A stretch of DNA of 64,000 nt from Dipteris shenzhenensis (lineage: Eukaryota; Polypodiophyta; Polypodiopsida; Gleicheniales). Shown in pieces: positions 54,301 to 60,148 of this stretch. The DNA lies in assembly GCA_047967505.1 (NCBI GenBank), contig CM106541.1; one strand, 5' to 3'. The translations under genes and the position numbers were made by a program. Under the pieces are notes generated by a model. The model was not told where the DNA came from. It did not search any database and was given only the letters and a program-made list of their open reading frames with translations. The number at the start of each line of letters is the position of its first letter. Position 1 is the first letter of the stretch.

Positions 54301-56337
54301 TGTCCTTTTTTTTCTCACTGTGCAGATGGCAGATGTGATTTATGAAATTTTGTTACTTTGTTCCATTCGTTTGGAACAGTGTCAATTAATAACAGTATGC
54401 AAGGCCTTAGTTCAACCATCTCTCACCACTTAGTCTCCTTATTTCAAGACTTTTCCCTGAATCACGACTTCTCTCAGCCCTAAGCACAAGACAGGAGGTC
54501 AAGACACCTGCAGGTGTCCCTCCTCCAGCACAGCAAGATCATGTATGTAATCCACAACAGATCCAGGCGGTCTTGTCAAGTTTGAACTGATCGTTGGCCA
54601 CTTTTGTTCACCACAGTTCCAATAAAAAATGTCACATCTTACCTCTCTATGATTCAATCCTTCATCTCTCACATTCGCCTTAATCAAGCACTTGCAGGAG
54701 ACCTCACACAACAGGGGAGGGAGTTTGTTACAGCCATCAACATCACAAACTTCACATAGGTCTCCACGTGGTGAGGTCATCATGGTCACTCTCCACACAC
54801 ATTCACATACACAAGCATGGGCAAAGAGTTGTACAAAATGTCCAGAGATGAACGTCAGTCGGTTCTGATCGAGGCTAGTGCTTAGCAAGAACGCTAATCG
54901 AATCTTACTCCTGATCAAAAAACGACTATTTGTTGAAATAAGCCTACTGATCAAAAGGCACCAACTGAGAGCATTATGGAAGCTAAAAACTCAAGGATGC
55001 CCATCACTGCTCGTACTATCCCACTCTCATACTTCCAGCAACAATAAAAGAAAAGAAAATGAGCAGCCCGTCATACACCCTAACGGTGCAATAGACCTAC
55101 TCCCATTTGAAATAATCGCAATAATTGCATCTGTTTGCAGAAAGTCCAGCGTGTTCAACCAGCAAGTTGTAGATTGCATAAGAAAAATGAAGATTGTATT
55201 GCACTTGATTCCCAACACAAGGACGAAGAAAAGAGTTTCATAATCTACCCTCTGGTGGCATTCCTCCCCTAAGTGAGCGAGAAACTTCTTCGTTCTTAGT
55301 GCGCTGGGTGTCAATGGCTTGAACCAGATGCTCTATAGTTCTCATGGTAGACGCTTGACGTTGCTCAAGCGCACTTTCAAGAGATACTACACCATTGCTT
55401 GTGCCACTGCTCTCAGTTGCGCCAGTATCCAAAAGTCTGTACAGGAATATCTCTTCAGGTGGAATAATATCAATCCCTGCGTATGAAACAATTACTGTTA
55501 CAGAGCTCGTCTCACCAAAGATAGCATGAATATAAGTGCAACATTAGTTATCATTTTATGGTAGAAGAAAAGCAAAAGAAATCTGCAAATGGATCAAAAT
55601 TAACTGGGATCACTGCCATGCCTTTCGGTGAGGAACAAGGTTGCAATACTCTGAATCCATTAATTGGAGCATTTGCCCGCACAGAAAGCAGTTCCAAATT
55701 GTCCACCAGCTATATCACATGAGCAAGATGTTCTTAGCGCTCCCAAGATTTAGCAAAGACAAGAACCAAGCCCACAAGCCACCGAAGGCCTACCTCTTCC
55801 CAAGCATCTTGAATAGACGCCAAATTATCGTCGTAGGAAGCCTGCTTGACCTTTAGTTGATTGAACTTGGTCTCTAGAGCATGAATTTCACTCCTCTGAA
55901 CCTCTAATTGTTGTGCAAGTTTGTGGTTCTGGTATTGAAGCTCCGTGGCATCGATCTGCAGAACCAAGGACAAAGGTTTTTGAAGAACAGATGAATTGTT
56001 TTAACAACTGGCCGCTTCTTTCCGCCTCAATATCTCGCCAACCGAGCTCGTCAACACAATAGGCAAGGAAAGCAGCAAGCAAGCAAGCCGAGCGTCAAAA
56101 GCATGGTCTTGGCACCAAAGCAGTCCCAAATTCCAGCGTTGAGAGCAGGCAGAAATGCAAAAAAGGCGAGCAGCAAAAGATTGAAAGCATCAAGCTGCGG
56201 AGAAAGGAGAGGGCGAGGGGAAGAATGCAGACCTTCTTCTCGTCCAAAGGGGGAGGGGGAAGGGGCTGCTTTTTGGGGGAAGAAACGGAGTTGTTGACAT
56301 GACGACGCTTGCGCTCGGGCTCCTCGGTGCTGCCCAT
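25592..56337 (-). CDS. HUB1/2: HUB/BRE1-type E3 ubiquitin ligase for histone H2B, complete, 19 exons
   Basis: Plant HUB proteins are nuclear RING E3 ligases that dimerise through coiled coils and monoubiquitinate histone H2B during transcription. Exons (minus): 56337-56233, 55955-55794, 55709-55622, 55476-55249, 52861-52694, 52520-52354, 52207-52124, 52021-51902, 51798-51612, 49540-49380, 49292-49221, 49069-48993, 42059-41865, 41554-41482, 41386-41300, 41150-41013, 40846-40644, 40548-40383, 25723-25592. They total 2613 nt, or 870 residues plus TAA; HUB1 and HUB2 of Arabidopsis have about 880-900. The N-terminus [13 protein letters not shown] is HUB-like, residues 36-800 are mostly coiled coil, and a C-terminal C3HC4 RING occupies residues 818-856. 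Conserved family blocks include [13 protein letters not shown] and [14 protein letters not shown]. All joins keep one frame. Introns 3 and 11 need GC donors. Introns 4, 9, 12 and 18 are large and TE-bearing. Whether it is HUB1 or HUB2 is unresolved: the RING end is HUB2-like, the N-terminus HUB1-like. Confidence 0.93.
26381..26439. repeat. (TC)n microsatellite
   Basis: A TC run of about 59 bases with two interruptions. Confidence 0.92.
26535..26599. repeat. (TC)n(TA)n compound microsatellite
   Basis: TC run to about 26574 followed by a TA run to 26599, directly before the gypsy fragment. Confidence 0.92.
26690..28335 (+). mobile_element. Ty3/gypsy pol fragment
   Basis: Protease C-terminal half ([34 protein letters not shown]) without its active site, then [66 protein letters not shown] and the catalytic [21 protein letters not shown]. 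The start of RNase H follows ([10 protein letters not shown]) and the element ends in ARV-like sequence near 28335. Stops lie at 27613 (TGA), 27973 (TAG), near 28047 (TAG) and 28231 (TGA). It belongs to a different gypsy lineage from the one at 3700, with a single RNase H start in the usual place. Both ends are truncated. Confidence 0.9.
28336..28672 (+). repeat. LTR-like promoter segment
   Basis: Repeated caaggggtacacacct/cttttcatgtg words precede ctctctatataagagaggcc, a strong TATA context, and the segment ends ggatttcttaca. It has the look of an LTR U3-R part but I see no partner copy. It may belong to the truncated gypsy fragment or supply the start of the LINE. Confidence 0.4.
28928..30295 (+). 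pseudogene. LINE ORF1 protein, L1 type
   Basis: One frame with three TAG stops (29660, 29684, 29855). Residues 1-110 are basic, then Ser/Thr/Pro-rich low complexity. Residues about 190-250 form a coiled coil ([40 protein letters not shown]). Then LYIRVRKIA ... [18 protein letters not shown] and [20 protein letters not shown] look like the RRM-like core of L1 ORF1p. [20 protein letters not shown] is like its C-terminal domain. Such proteins bind the LINE RNA as trimers. Angiosperm L1 ORF1 proteins usually have zinc knuckles instead, which I do not see here. Confidence 0.7.
30504..31559 (+). pseudogene. LINE ORF2, AP-type endonuclease
   Basis: An open frame of 351 codons: [48 protein letters not shown] with VVDYIM, and [12 protein letters not shown], the successive metal and catalytic blocks of the AP-endonuclease fold. 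The usual N in GDFNAR is S. The beginning of the domain upstream ([10 protein letters not shown] at about 30400) is in another frame. A G11 run at 30904 is a probable source of frame shifts. The frame ends with TAA at 31557 where RT should begin. Confidence 0.88.
31560..32790 (+). pseudogene. LINE ORF2, reverse transcriptase with internal duplication
   Basis: Blocks in order: [44 protein letters not shown], then [31 protein letters not shown] and LQ-like [17 protein letters not shown]. The segment from 32119 to 32450 is repeated at 32451-32782, so the palm box occurs twice, as YANDV and YANDM. The normal box is YADD; D to N removes a catalytic metal ligand. TAG stops lie at 31936, 32032, 32324, 32654 and 32764. 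Confidence 0.88.
32119..32782 (+). repeat. 332-bp tandem duplication within the LINE RT
   Basis: Both units begin gtggacagacgagatcatga and end with a gttcacattt word. They differ at only a few positions, so the duplication is recent relative to the LINE. Confidence 0.93.
32791..33862 (+). pseudogene. LINE ORF2, C-terminal region with zinc knuckle
   Basis: Frame from 32780: [59 protein letters not shown] at 33398 and a frame change lead to 33446-33862, which ends with [20 protein letters not shown], the CX2C...HX4C knuckle at the end of many LINE ORF2 proteins. TAG at 33860 may be the natural end or one more changed codon. Confidence 0.85.
34288..34484. other. AT-rich filler between LINE 3' UTR and LTR
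   Basis: 197 bases without similarity to the LINE tail or to the LTR copies. It marks a junction of unknown origin. Confidence 0.5.
34486..35199 (-). repeat. LTR copy, 714 bp
   Basis: Matches 38708-39421 base for base with only scattered substitutions and equal length. It contains cctatataaggcatgcc and a polypyrimidine stretch. Minus-strand start TGTTAGAAAGG. Confidence 0.9.
35200..35703 (-). pseudogene. element-internal frame, second repeat copy
   Basis: Minus-strand frame carrying [56 protein letters not shown] and [10 protein letters not shown], then an acidic end ([15 protein letters not shown]). Nearly the same block is found in the next 298 bases. I do not recognise the domain. Confidence 0.45.
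35361..35956 (-). repeat. 298-bp tandem duplication in the element
   Basis: cacaagtccatctttggtag occurs at 35361 and again at 35659, and the following about 298 bases are near-identical. Both copies keep the same reading frame, which argues against random decay since the duplication. Confidence 0.9.
35639..37310 (-). pseudogene. copia-type gag with zinc knuckle
   Basis: The minus strand from about 37310 reads [15 protein letters not shown] in place of W, then [20 protein letters not shown] and [15 protein letters not shown], the conserved copia gag start. After a frame change, 36973-35639 is open for 444 codons: [36 protein letters not shown], a lysine-rich stretch and the knuckle [14 protein letters not shown]. 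The part after the knuckle ([17 protein letters not shown] onward) has no clear protease and runs into the duplicated block. Gag alone suggests a non-autonomous element using other copia enzymes. Confidence 0.8.
37586..37600 (-). other. primer-binding site, initiator tRNA-Met type
   Basis: The minus strand reads TGGTATCAGAGCCCA right after tttaaaca, the end of an LTR. It lies about 290 bases before the gag start. Confidence 0.8.
37769..38539 (-). mobile_element. LINE 3' fragment inside the LTR
   Basis: Minus-strand copy of the LINE end: the [17 protein letters not shown] block of ORF2 at 38217-38405, the 3' UTR and a tail seen in plus as (aaag)n tttattaaagtcttc. It is 5'-truncated at about 38539 (after cctcctgtacgtc), typical of LINE insertion. 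It interrupts the right-hand LTR of the copia-like element. Confidence 0.8.
38708..39421 (-). repeat. LTR copy, 714 bp
   Basis: Partner of 34486-35199 at a constant offset of 4222 bases. Minus-strand start TGTTGGAAAGG. Confidence 0.9.
39422..39470 (+). mobile_element. detached LINE 3' tail
   Basis: gaagactttaataaac followed by (tttc)n is the plus-strand 3' end of the LINE family. It continues the LINE that stops at 34287, with about 80 bp of 3' UTR missing. Confidence 0.65.
39549..39665. repeat. degenerate (GGGAAAC)n repeat
   Basis: Words ggaaacg, ggggaaac and ggaaacaggg repeat over about 110 bases close to the exon-18 side of intron 18. Confidence 0.7.
40383..40548 (-). CDS. HUB1/2: HUB exon 18, first half of the RING
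   Basis: Residues 772-827: [20 protein letters not shown] ... [20 protein letters not shown] and E. It holds the first RING zinc pair (C818, C821) and ends at GAA|gtaagt, a strong donor. The rest of the RING lies 14.7 kb away. Confidence 0.93.
40644..42059 (-). CDS. HUB1/2: HUB exons 13-17
   Basis: Residues 540-772. Exon 13 carries the most conserved non-RING part of the family ([18 protein letters not shown], then SLELRVKAA and [20 protein letters not shown]). Exon 14 reads [20 protein letters not shown]. Exon 15 reads [19 protein letters not shown]. Exon 16 begins [19 protein letters not shown]; the acceptor ggaacag at 41151 restores the eight residues that a later acceptor would drop. Exon 17 is a charged coiled coil. 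Introns 13-17 are 95-310 bp. Confidence 0.92.
44080..44325. repeat. tandem duplication of about 125 bp
   Basis: accatcgccatccttctt ... gaagaaacact occurs twice in a row, starting at about 44085 and 44209, with some 10-15% difference. Confidence 0.85.
44618..44922 (-). mobile_element. LTR-element leader with primer-binding site
   Basis: The minus strand begins TGGTATCAGAGTCGAAGG directly next to an LTR end (ctaaca). The following leader is repeated at 48219-48446 (catctcattttgcttcac, gtaagatgttagtagtg). No gag follows. Confidence 0.65.
44923..45350 (-). repeat. probable LTR, 428 bp
   Basis: Plus-strand borders TGTTAGAAAACG and gtcaccaca give the TG...CA ends of an LTR on either strand, and it adjoins the primer site at 44922. 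Contains a (ta)n box. No second full copy was found. Confidence 0.55.
45351..46247 (+). repeat. LTR-like sequence with ttgac/gtcaa repeat cluster
   Basis: 45420-45660 repeats ttgactNcggtcaa-like words at irregular spacing of about 30 bases. Further right, atgaataaaaaccttcagga looks like a polyadenylation region, and the segment continues across the insertion at 46264 into 47549-48192. It may be one LTR-rich unit split by that insertion. Confidence 0.4.
46248..46263. repeat. 16-bp direct repeat, left target-site duplication
   Basis: tgagcacccaaacaat, identical to 47533-47548; the bases outside both copies differ. Confidence 0.8.
46264..47532 (-). mobile_element. Penelope-like (PLE) reverse transcriptase relic with flanking target duplication
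   Basis: A 1269-bp insert between two exact 16-bp direct repeats. On the minus strand, 47421-47089 reads [60 protein letters not shown]. 47108-46821 continues [20 protein letters not shown] and [15 protein letters not shown]. The series catalytic IDD, FLDL-I, YDKR, P-H-DS, YGV--SQ--R is that of a group of RTs I know from Penelope-like elements. A 98-bp piece bearing the catalytic box is repeated (47301-47398 and 47434-47531), once as HLIDD and once as RFIDD. No endonuclease domain is visible. Confidence 0.55.
47533..47548. repeat. 16-bp direct repeat, right target-site duplication
   Basis: Second copy of tgagcacccaaacaat. Removing 46264-47548 restores a continuous LTR-like segment. Confidence 0.8.
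47549..48192 (-). repeat. diverged LTR related to the 34486/38708 copies
   Basis: Shares the order ccttttatagg, tggccgaccag, tgctgcccacatggca, gctatcctcat ... ctccaaca with the 714-bp LTRs. Minus-strand start TGTTGGAGAAATACGG. The leader-like sequence at 48219 lies just outside it. Confidence 0.55.
48219..48446 (-). repeat. second copy of the LTR-element leader
   Basis: Diverged copy of 44618-44922, ending at a decayed primer site (catgctaatac for ctctgatacc). Confidence 0.55.
48447..48992. other. no feature recognised in this part of intron 12
   Basis: AT-rich intron sequence next to exon 12. Confidence 0.5.
48993..49540 (-). CDS. HUB1/2: HUB exons 10-12
   Basis: Residues 437-540. Exon 10 reads [19 protein letters not shown] then [18 protein letters not shown]. 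Exon 11 is [18 protein letters not shown] plus IAIKDE. Exon 12 is [18 protein letters not shown] and GRESTDS with a split Arg codon. Exon 11 ends GATGAG|GCATGG, a GC donor. No GT site keeps the frame into exon 12. Confidence 0.9.
49216..49225 (-). other. GC splice donor of HUB intron 11
   Basis: The exon ends GATGAG and the intron starts GCATGG, the same eight bases AGGCATGG as at intron 3. Joining to exon 12 (cattgactag-like acceptor at 49070) is exactly in frame with the family sequence. Confidence 0.7.
49980..50515 (-). mobile_element. LINE RT fragment in HUB intron 9
   Basis: The minus strand matches the RT part of the forward LINE (region after about 31630): [10 protein letters not shown], the stretch with ccatcatgattgg / NYRTIMI-like sequence, and the [16 protein letters not shown]-type palm approach. 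It has several stops and no 3' tail. Confidence 0.75.
50516..51185 (+). mobile_element. LINE endonuclease fragment in opposite orientation
   Basis: The plus strand reads [38 protein letters not shown] and [18 protein letters not shown], which aligns with the endonuclease at 30560-31240. It abuts the minus-strand RT fragment with its 5' side at the junction. Confidence 0.8.
51229..51308. repeat. (GA)n-rich microsatellite
   Basis: gagggagg units, a run of about 10 G and then a pure GA run. Confidence 0.92.
51612..52861 (-). CDS. HUB1/2: HUB exons 5-9
   Basis: Residues 195-436. Coiled-coil segments read in order: [78 protein letters not shown] and [20 protein letters not shown]. Introns 5-8 are 173, 146, 102 and 103 bp with GT-AG ends. 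Exon phases match at each join, including the split Gly codon between exons 5 and 6. Confidence 0.9.
53683..54654. repeat. tandem duplication of 478/492 bp in HUB intron 4
   Basis: gtccacatgtcatatgtcta starts both units (53685 and 54163). They are nearly identical except for a 14-base block (gatttatgaaattt) present only in the second, so the duplication is recent. Confidence 0.92.
55249..56337 (-). CDS. HUB1/2: HUB exons 1-4
   Basis: Exon 1 (residues 1-35) carries the start and a basic stretch KRRH followed by a proline run ([11 protein letters not shown]). Exon 2 (36-89) begins [20 protein letters not shown] and is coiled coil. Exon 3 (90-118) reads [19 protein letters not shown]. Exon 4 (119-194) contains [20 protein letters not shown], a strongly conserved HUB block. 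Introns 1-3 are 277, 84 and 145 bp. Intron 3 only keeps frame with an AAAG|GCATGG donor. The start is the first ATG that gives the family N-terminus; an upstream in-frame ATG at 56352 would add only MLLPA. Confidence 0.9.
55617..55626 (-). other. GC splice donor of HUB intron 3
   Basis: On the minus strand the exon ends CCGAAAG and the intron starts GCATGG. The nearby GT candidates (gca|gtgatc, cca|gttaat) are in phase 0 and would shift exon 4 out of frame. Confidence 0.6.
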
Positions 56338-56485
56338 GGCGGGGAGGAGCATGAGGGGAAGGGTGATCTGAGGGTTTGCTCGAGATCAGCAACGGTACAA
56401 GAAGAAGAAGAAGGAGCAGCTTGGCAAAGTCATGGCTATGGCGTCCACACTTAACATCTACTAATACCCTCAACTTGTAGAAGTC

Positions 56486-56653
56486 TTACTTCACTTCTTT
56501 TGCAGAGAATTGCCCATACATACATACATCACACCAAGGGCACCTTTCACAACCACATATGCCCCGCAGCGACACCTCGCAGTATCGCTCCGGCTCCGAA
56601 GGTCCATGAGGGGACACCTCACAATTGCACTCCGGCTCCTCGATGCTGCCCAT
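56486..56653 (-). pseudogene. duplicated beginning of HUB exon 1
   Basis: An ATG at 56653, 316 bp upstream of the HUB start, opens with MGSIEEPE, against MGSTEEPE in HUB. The 5' flanks match too (gggaaaggtgatctg, cccatggc). Inside it a second copy of the motif occurs (EPECNCEVS, EPERYCEVS). The frame then diverges from HUB and ends in-frame near 56486 without a HUB-like continuation. Confidence 0.6.
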
Positions 56654-56683
56654 GGCCGGAGGTGCATAAGGGGAAAGGTGATC

Positions 56684-56684
<1 letters not shown>

Positions 56685-56718
<34 letters not shown>

Positions 56719-56734
56719 TTCCACACACAAAAAA

Positions 56735-56793
<59 letters not shown>

Positions 56794-56795
56794 TT
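56685..56795. repeat. (GT)n(GA)n compound microsatellite
   Basis: GT then GA run, a short spacer (ttccacacacaaaa), then again GT followed by GA, about 320 bp and more upstream of the HUB start. Confidence 0.93.
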
Positions 56796-58030
56796 TTCTT
56801 GATTAGGTAGGGGAGAAGAAGAAGTTTGGCAAGACCATCAAAAGGTCATCTTACTTAACATACAAGCATCACTTGACACAAGGTAGTCTTTCTTTTGCTT
56901 TACCCATGCAAAGATAGATACAACAAGCATACACACATACAACACTACATATGCCTCCGATTGTGATCTAAGTGTATGTGAGGGTTTGCTTACGTGATGG
57001 AGATCACAATGTCTCGGTAACAAGGTCATGGCTATGGCGTTCCCCTCTCCACAACTTACACTACGTCTCTAGTACCCTCAACTTGGAATTGGCACAAAAT
57101 TCAACTATCAAAAGGCCATCTTTTTTAACTACTCTTGCTTTGCCCATACAAACATACAGTCTCCCCACGCAAAGGCTAGTGAAGATCGCTAGCATTGGCA
57201 TCACTAAGAGGGCCTCCTCACGTGCACTAGCGAGGCTAGACTCCAACGCCCCATGCAAATTAGAATACCTACCAAAACCCTGTCAAGCCTCATAAATATC
57301 CTCTGAGATGAGGCCAAGCCTTCATGGGAACCTGTTATGACCATGCTAGTTTCAACATGGCAATGCTAGAATTTCAACCTTGGAAGCCTCACCAGGAGGC
57401 CCAGCCCTACCATGATTTTGCATCCCTATGCTGGAAAGCCAGGCCTAGGCAATTAGATGGAGAGCTGCTCATTAAGCAAAAAGCATTAATTAACACGCTC
57501 TACTCCATCTTCATTTGTCAAAACTCTGACACAACATTCCAGCAACTCAACGATAAGCCAAAGTCGTGAAAAAGTAGAACTCTATCCTAGCACTGCAATG
57601 TTGGACTAGCAGGGATATTAGTTCATGGGAACATTCTTCTTGCTACTGCTCAGGCTCATCGCTGTGGGGAAGGGCTCTAACTACTCTCTTACATACATAG
57701 CTACAACAAATAACACAAGGTCTTCTTACTTAACTACGATGTTGCTTTGCCCATACATACATAGATACAACATACATAGATATAACACACATACATATAT
57801 ACAACACTATGCATGCCTCTGATTGTGAGCTGAGTGTGTGTGAGGGTTTGCTAGCAGAGAAGAAGAAGCTTGGCAAGGTAATAATTATGGCATCCTCGCT
57901 CTCAACACTACATCTCAAATAACCTCAACTTTGGAGTGACACAAAATTCAGCTAACAAAAATGGCATCTTACTTAACTCCTCTCTTGTTGTGCCCATACA
58001 TATATACATATATATACATACAACACATCA

Positions 58031-58989
58031 CACAATGGGCACTACATTTACCTTTAAGGAACAAGGCACTACAAATGCACATCATTGGCAACTCAGGTGA
58101 TTTGGATGCATCACACAAGTTGCACAGCCCTTTAATGGGCCAAGGCACTATATGGAGCAACTGCAACTCAAATGGTTTGGGCGTTCCTCAGCTTCAGCTA
58201 GCCGCCCACGTTGGGAAGCTCCTCTATTAGCGTAGGCCATGAGTAATTAGCCCCTCGTAGTTGACCATGGGGGCGGGGGTGCATTACATATGCCTTTAAG
58301 GCTATGCTAATGGAAACGTTTGAGTTTTGTAAAGTCTTCCTCACATACTTCAGTGGTGTTTTTTTTTTGTTTGCTCCTATTTGTGCTAGCTTTTGAATGT
58401 AGCCTCCTTTTGTTCACCTGTGAGTTCATTGGGAAAAGAGCAATATTATTAGCATTTTATGCCCTCTTTTTTTAAAGATGACAATTAGTTTCCGTACGTC
58501 GTCTGGACCCTGTCCCAGCCAAGCACCTTGACCTTCAGCTATGCATACCCAGGTGAATGAATGCCTCAAAAAATGTGCCTCTTTGCTCTGTCGTCCATCA
58601 TTACTCCTCTTAGTGTCAAGAAGATCCTGCGGCCCGACGTCCTTCCAAGGAGTTCATTTCCAAAACCATACTGCATGGGCATCCACGTTTTGGATTGCCC
58701 CCTTGGTCCTTAATTTGCCCCCAGGCCTTCTAGTTGGTCAATATCAATGACAAACTTAAGATACATTTGCCCCTTGCCCCTTCTATGGGGACCATACCAA
58801 TGACAAACTTGTGTCCTAAGGGTATTTTGCCCCTCTTTGGACTTTAAAACAAATTCACCCCCAACTTGATTTATGGGAAAAGGTTCTCTATGTTGTTATC
58901 CATAATGGAAAATTTCACGCAAATACTGCTCCTTAATAGGTGGGAGTCCTTTCTTATCTCTTTCTTGGTTTAGAGATTGCACAACTATG
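58031..58989. other. no gene recognised
   Basis: Mixed intergenic DNA with T-rich runs near 58360 and 58470. Short frames have no recognisable product. Confidence 0.5.
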
Positions 58990-59007
58990 AGGGTAGAACA
59001 TCTCCAT

Positions 59008-59060
<53 letters not shown>
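58990..59060. repeat. (GA)n microsatellite
   Basis: GA run passing into cagaga units. Confidence 0.9.
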
Positions 59061-59061
<1 letters not shown>

Positions 59062-59486
59062 AGAGGTAGGAATAGTAAAGAGAGGAAGGATTTGGAAATT
59101 AGAGCAAGACTACATAGGCTAGCCTTATCTAGCATGCACATATACCTAATTAATTATGTTAGTAAGATGATGTCACATAATCAAATCTAATCCCAAAGGT
59201 TAAGTAATTCTCCAAACTCACACAAGTCACAAAACCACAAACCCTTTCACACTCGTATGTAAACTAGAACCTAGTTCCACAACTTGGCTCTAGAATACCC
59301 ATCTTGCATTGAAACAATTGCTTGGCTCAAAAATGAACATGATAAAATCTTGGCTCCATAGTTGAGACTTGGCATCTACACTTGCTAACCTATAAAAAGA
59401 TCCATCTCGCATCTAACAATGACTCCTTTCTTAGTGTCTCATCAAAGAGAAATGAATCCTTTAATTAGCACCACATTGTAAAACCA

Positions 59487-59592
59487 ACTAGTAGATTCAT
59501 TACAATTCTTGGTACTAGATTCATTACAAGTCCTAATCAATACCACGTTGTAAACTAACACTAGATTCATTACAAGTCTTGACATATATAAC
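59487..59592. repeat. short degenerate repeats
   Basis: Three copies of a unit like actagattcattacaagtct at irregular spacing. Confidence 0.6.
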
Positions 59593-59896
59593 ACATCACA
59601 AATGGATTTGATCTTACTATTTAGAAGATAAATTAGTATGATTAGAAGTGGATATTTGTCTCTTAAATGAGCACTCTTGATCAGATCAAGAGTCTTGAAC
59701 AATCCCTTCTACAACACATGTATTATGATGCACATGAGTCCACACTCATGATCAAATTTCTTTGTGTTACAAGGAATGTTGCATATAGCAAAGGCACAAT
59801 TGGTCAGGCTGTCATTGCACACAACACATTTAATGAGATGTATCAACTTTATCTGATCCTTTAAGCATACTCTACTTCAACTATATGTGCCCAAAA

Positions 59897-60148
59897 CTAT
59901 TTGTTTCCTTTTTTGCCATGCCCTCCCTTGGGATTGCTTGGGCAATATGACCTATCTTGCCAATAATTAAAGCACTTCACCTTGCTCTTTGCAGGTGTCT
60001 CTTGGTTTTCCGAAAGACTGCTATCTCTACTAAAGTTGATTGCTCTTGTTCTATCCAGGCTTAAACTAAGAATTCCCATTGTGGTGTGCATTCTTATGAG
60101 GCTTCTTGCCCTTAAATTGCACGTTGCACATACTTGCAACCAATGCAC
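59897..60148 (-). pseudogene. copia gag zinc-knuckle relic
   Basis: The minus strand reads SRDSSLSENQETPAKSKVKC then FNYWQDRSYCPSNPKGGHGK. The usual knuckle CFNCGKxGHxxxxC is recognisable with the second Cys changed to Tyr and the Gly-His lost. Neighbouring sequence to 59440 may be the following gag/protease part, too decayed to read. Confidence 0.5.

Larger units (their letters stand above)
56370..58030 (-). repeat. degenerate array of HUB upstream-region repeats
   Basis: A unit of about 200-250 bp recurs: gagggtttgct, agaagaagcttggcaag, gtcatggctatggcgtcc, accctcaacttg, ccatcttacttaac, ttgcccatacatacat. Copies or parts begin near 56370, 56810, 56965, 57690 and 57835. The copy nearest the gene merges with the 5' flank of the HUB start codon. 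Confidence 0.7.

Noticed and set aside
55560-55622. Ordinary GT donors for HUB intron 3 (gca|gtgatc or cca|gttaat)
   Set aside because: Both are in phase 0 while exon 4 needs one carried base, so they would shift the frame before the conserved [11 protein letters not shown] block.
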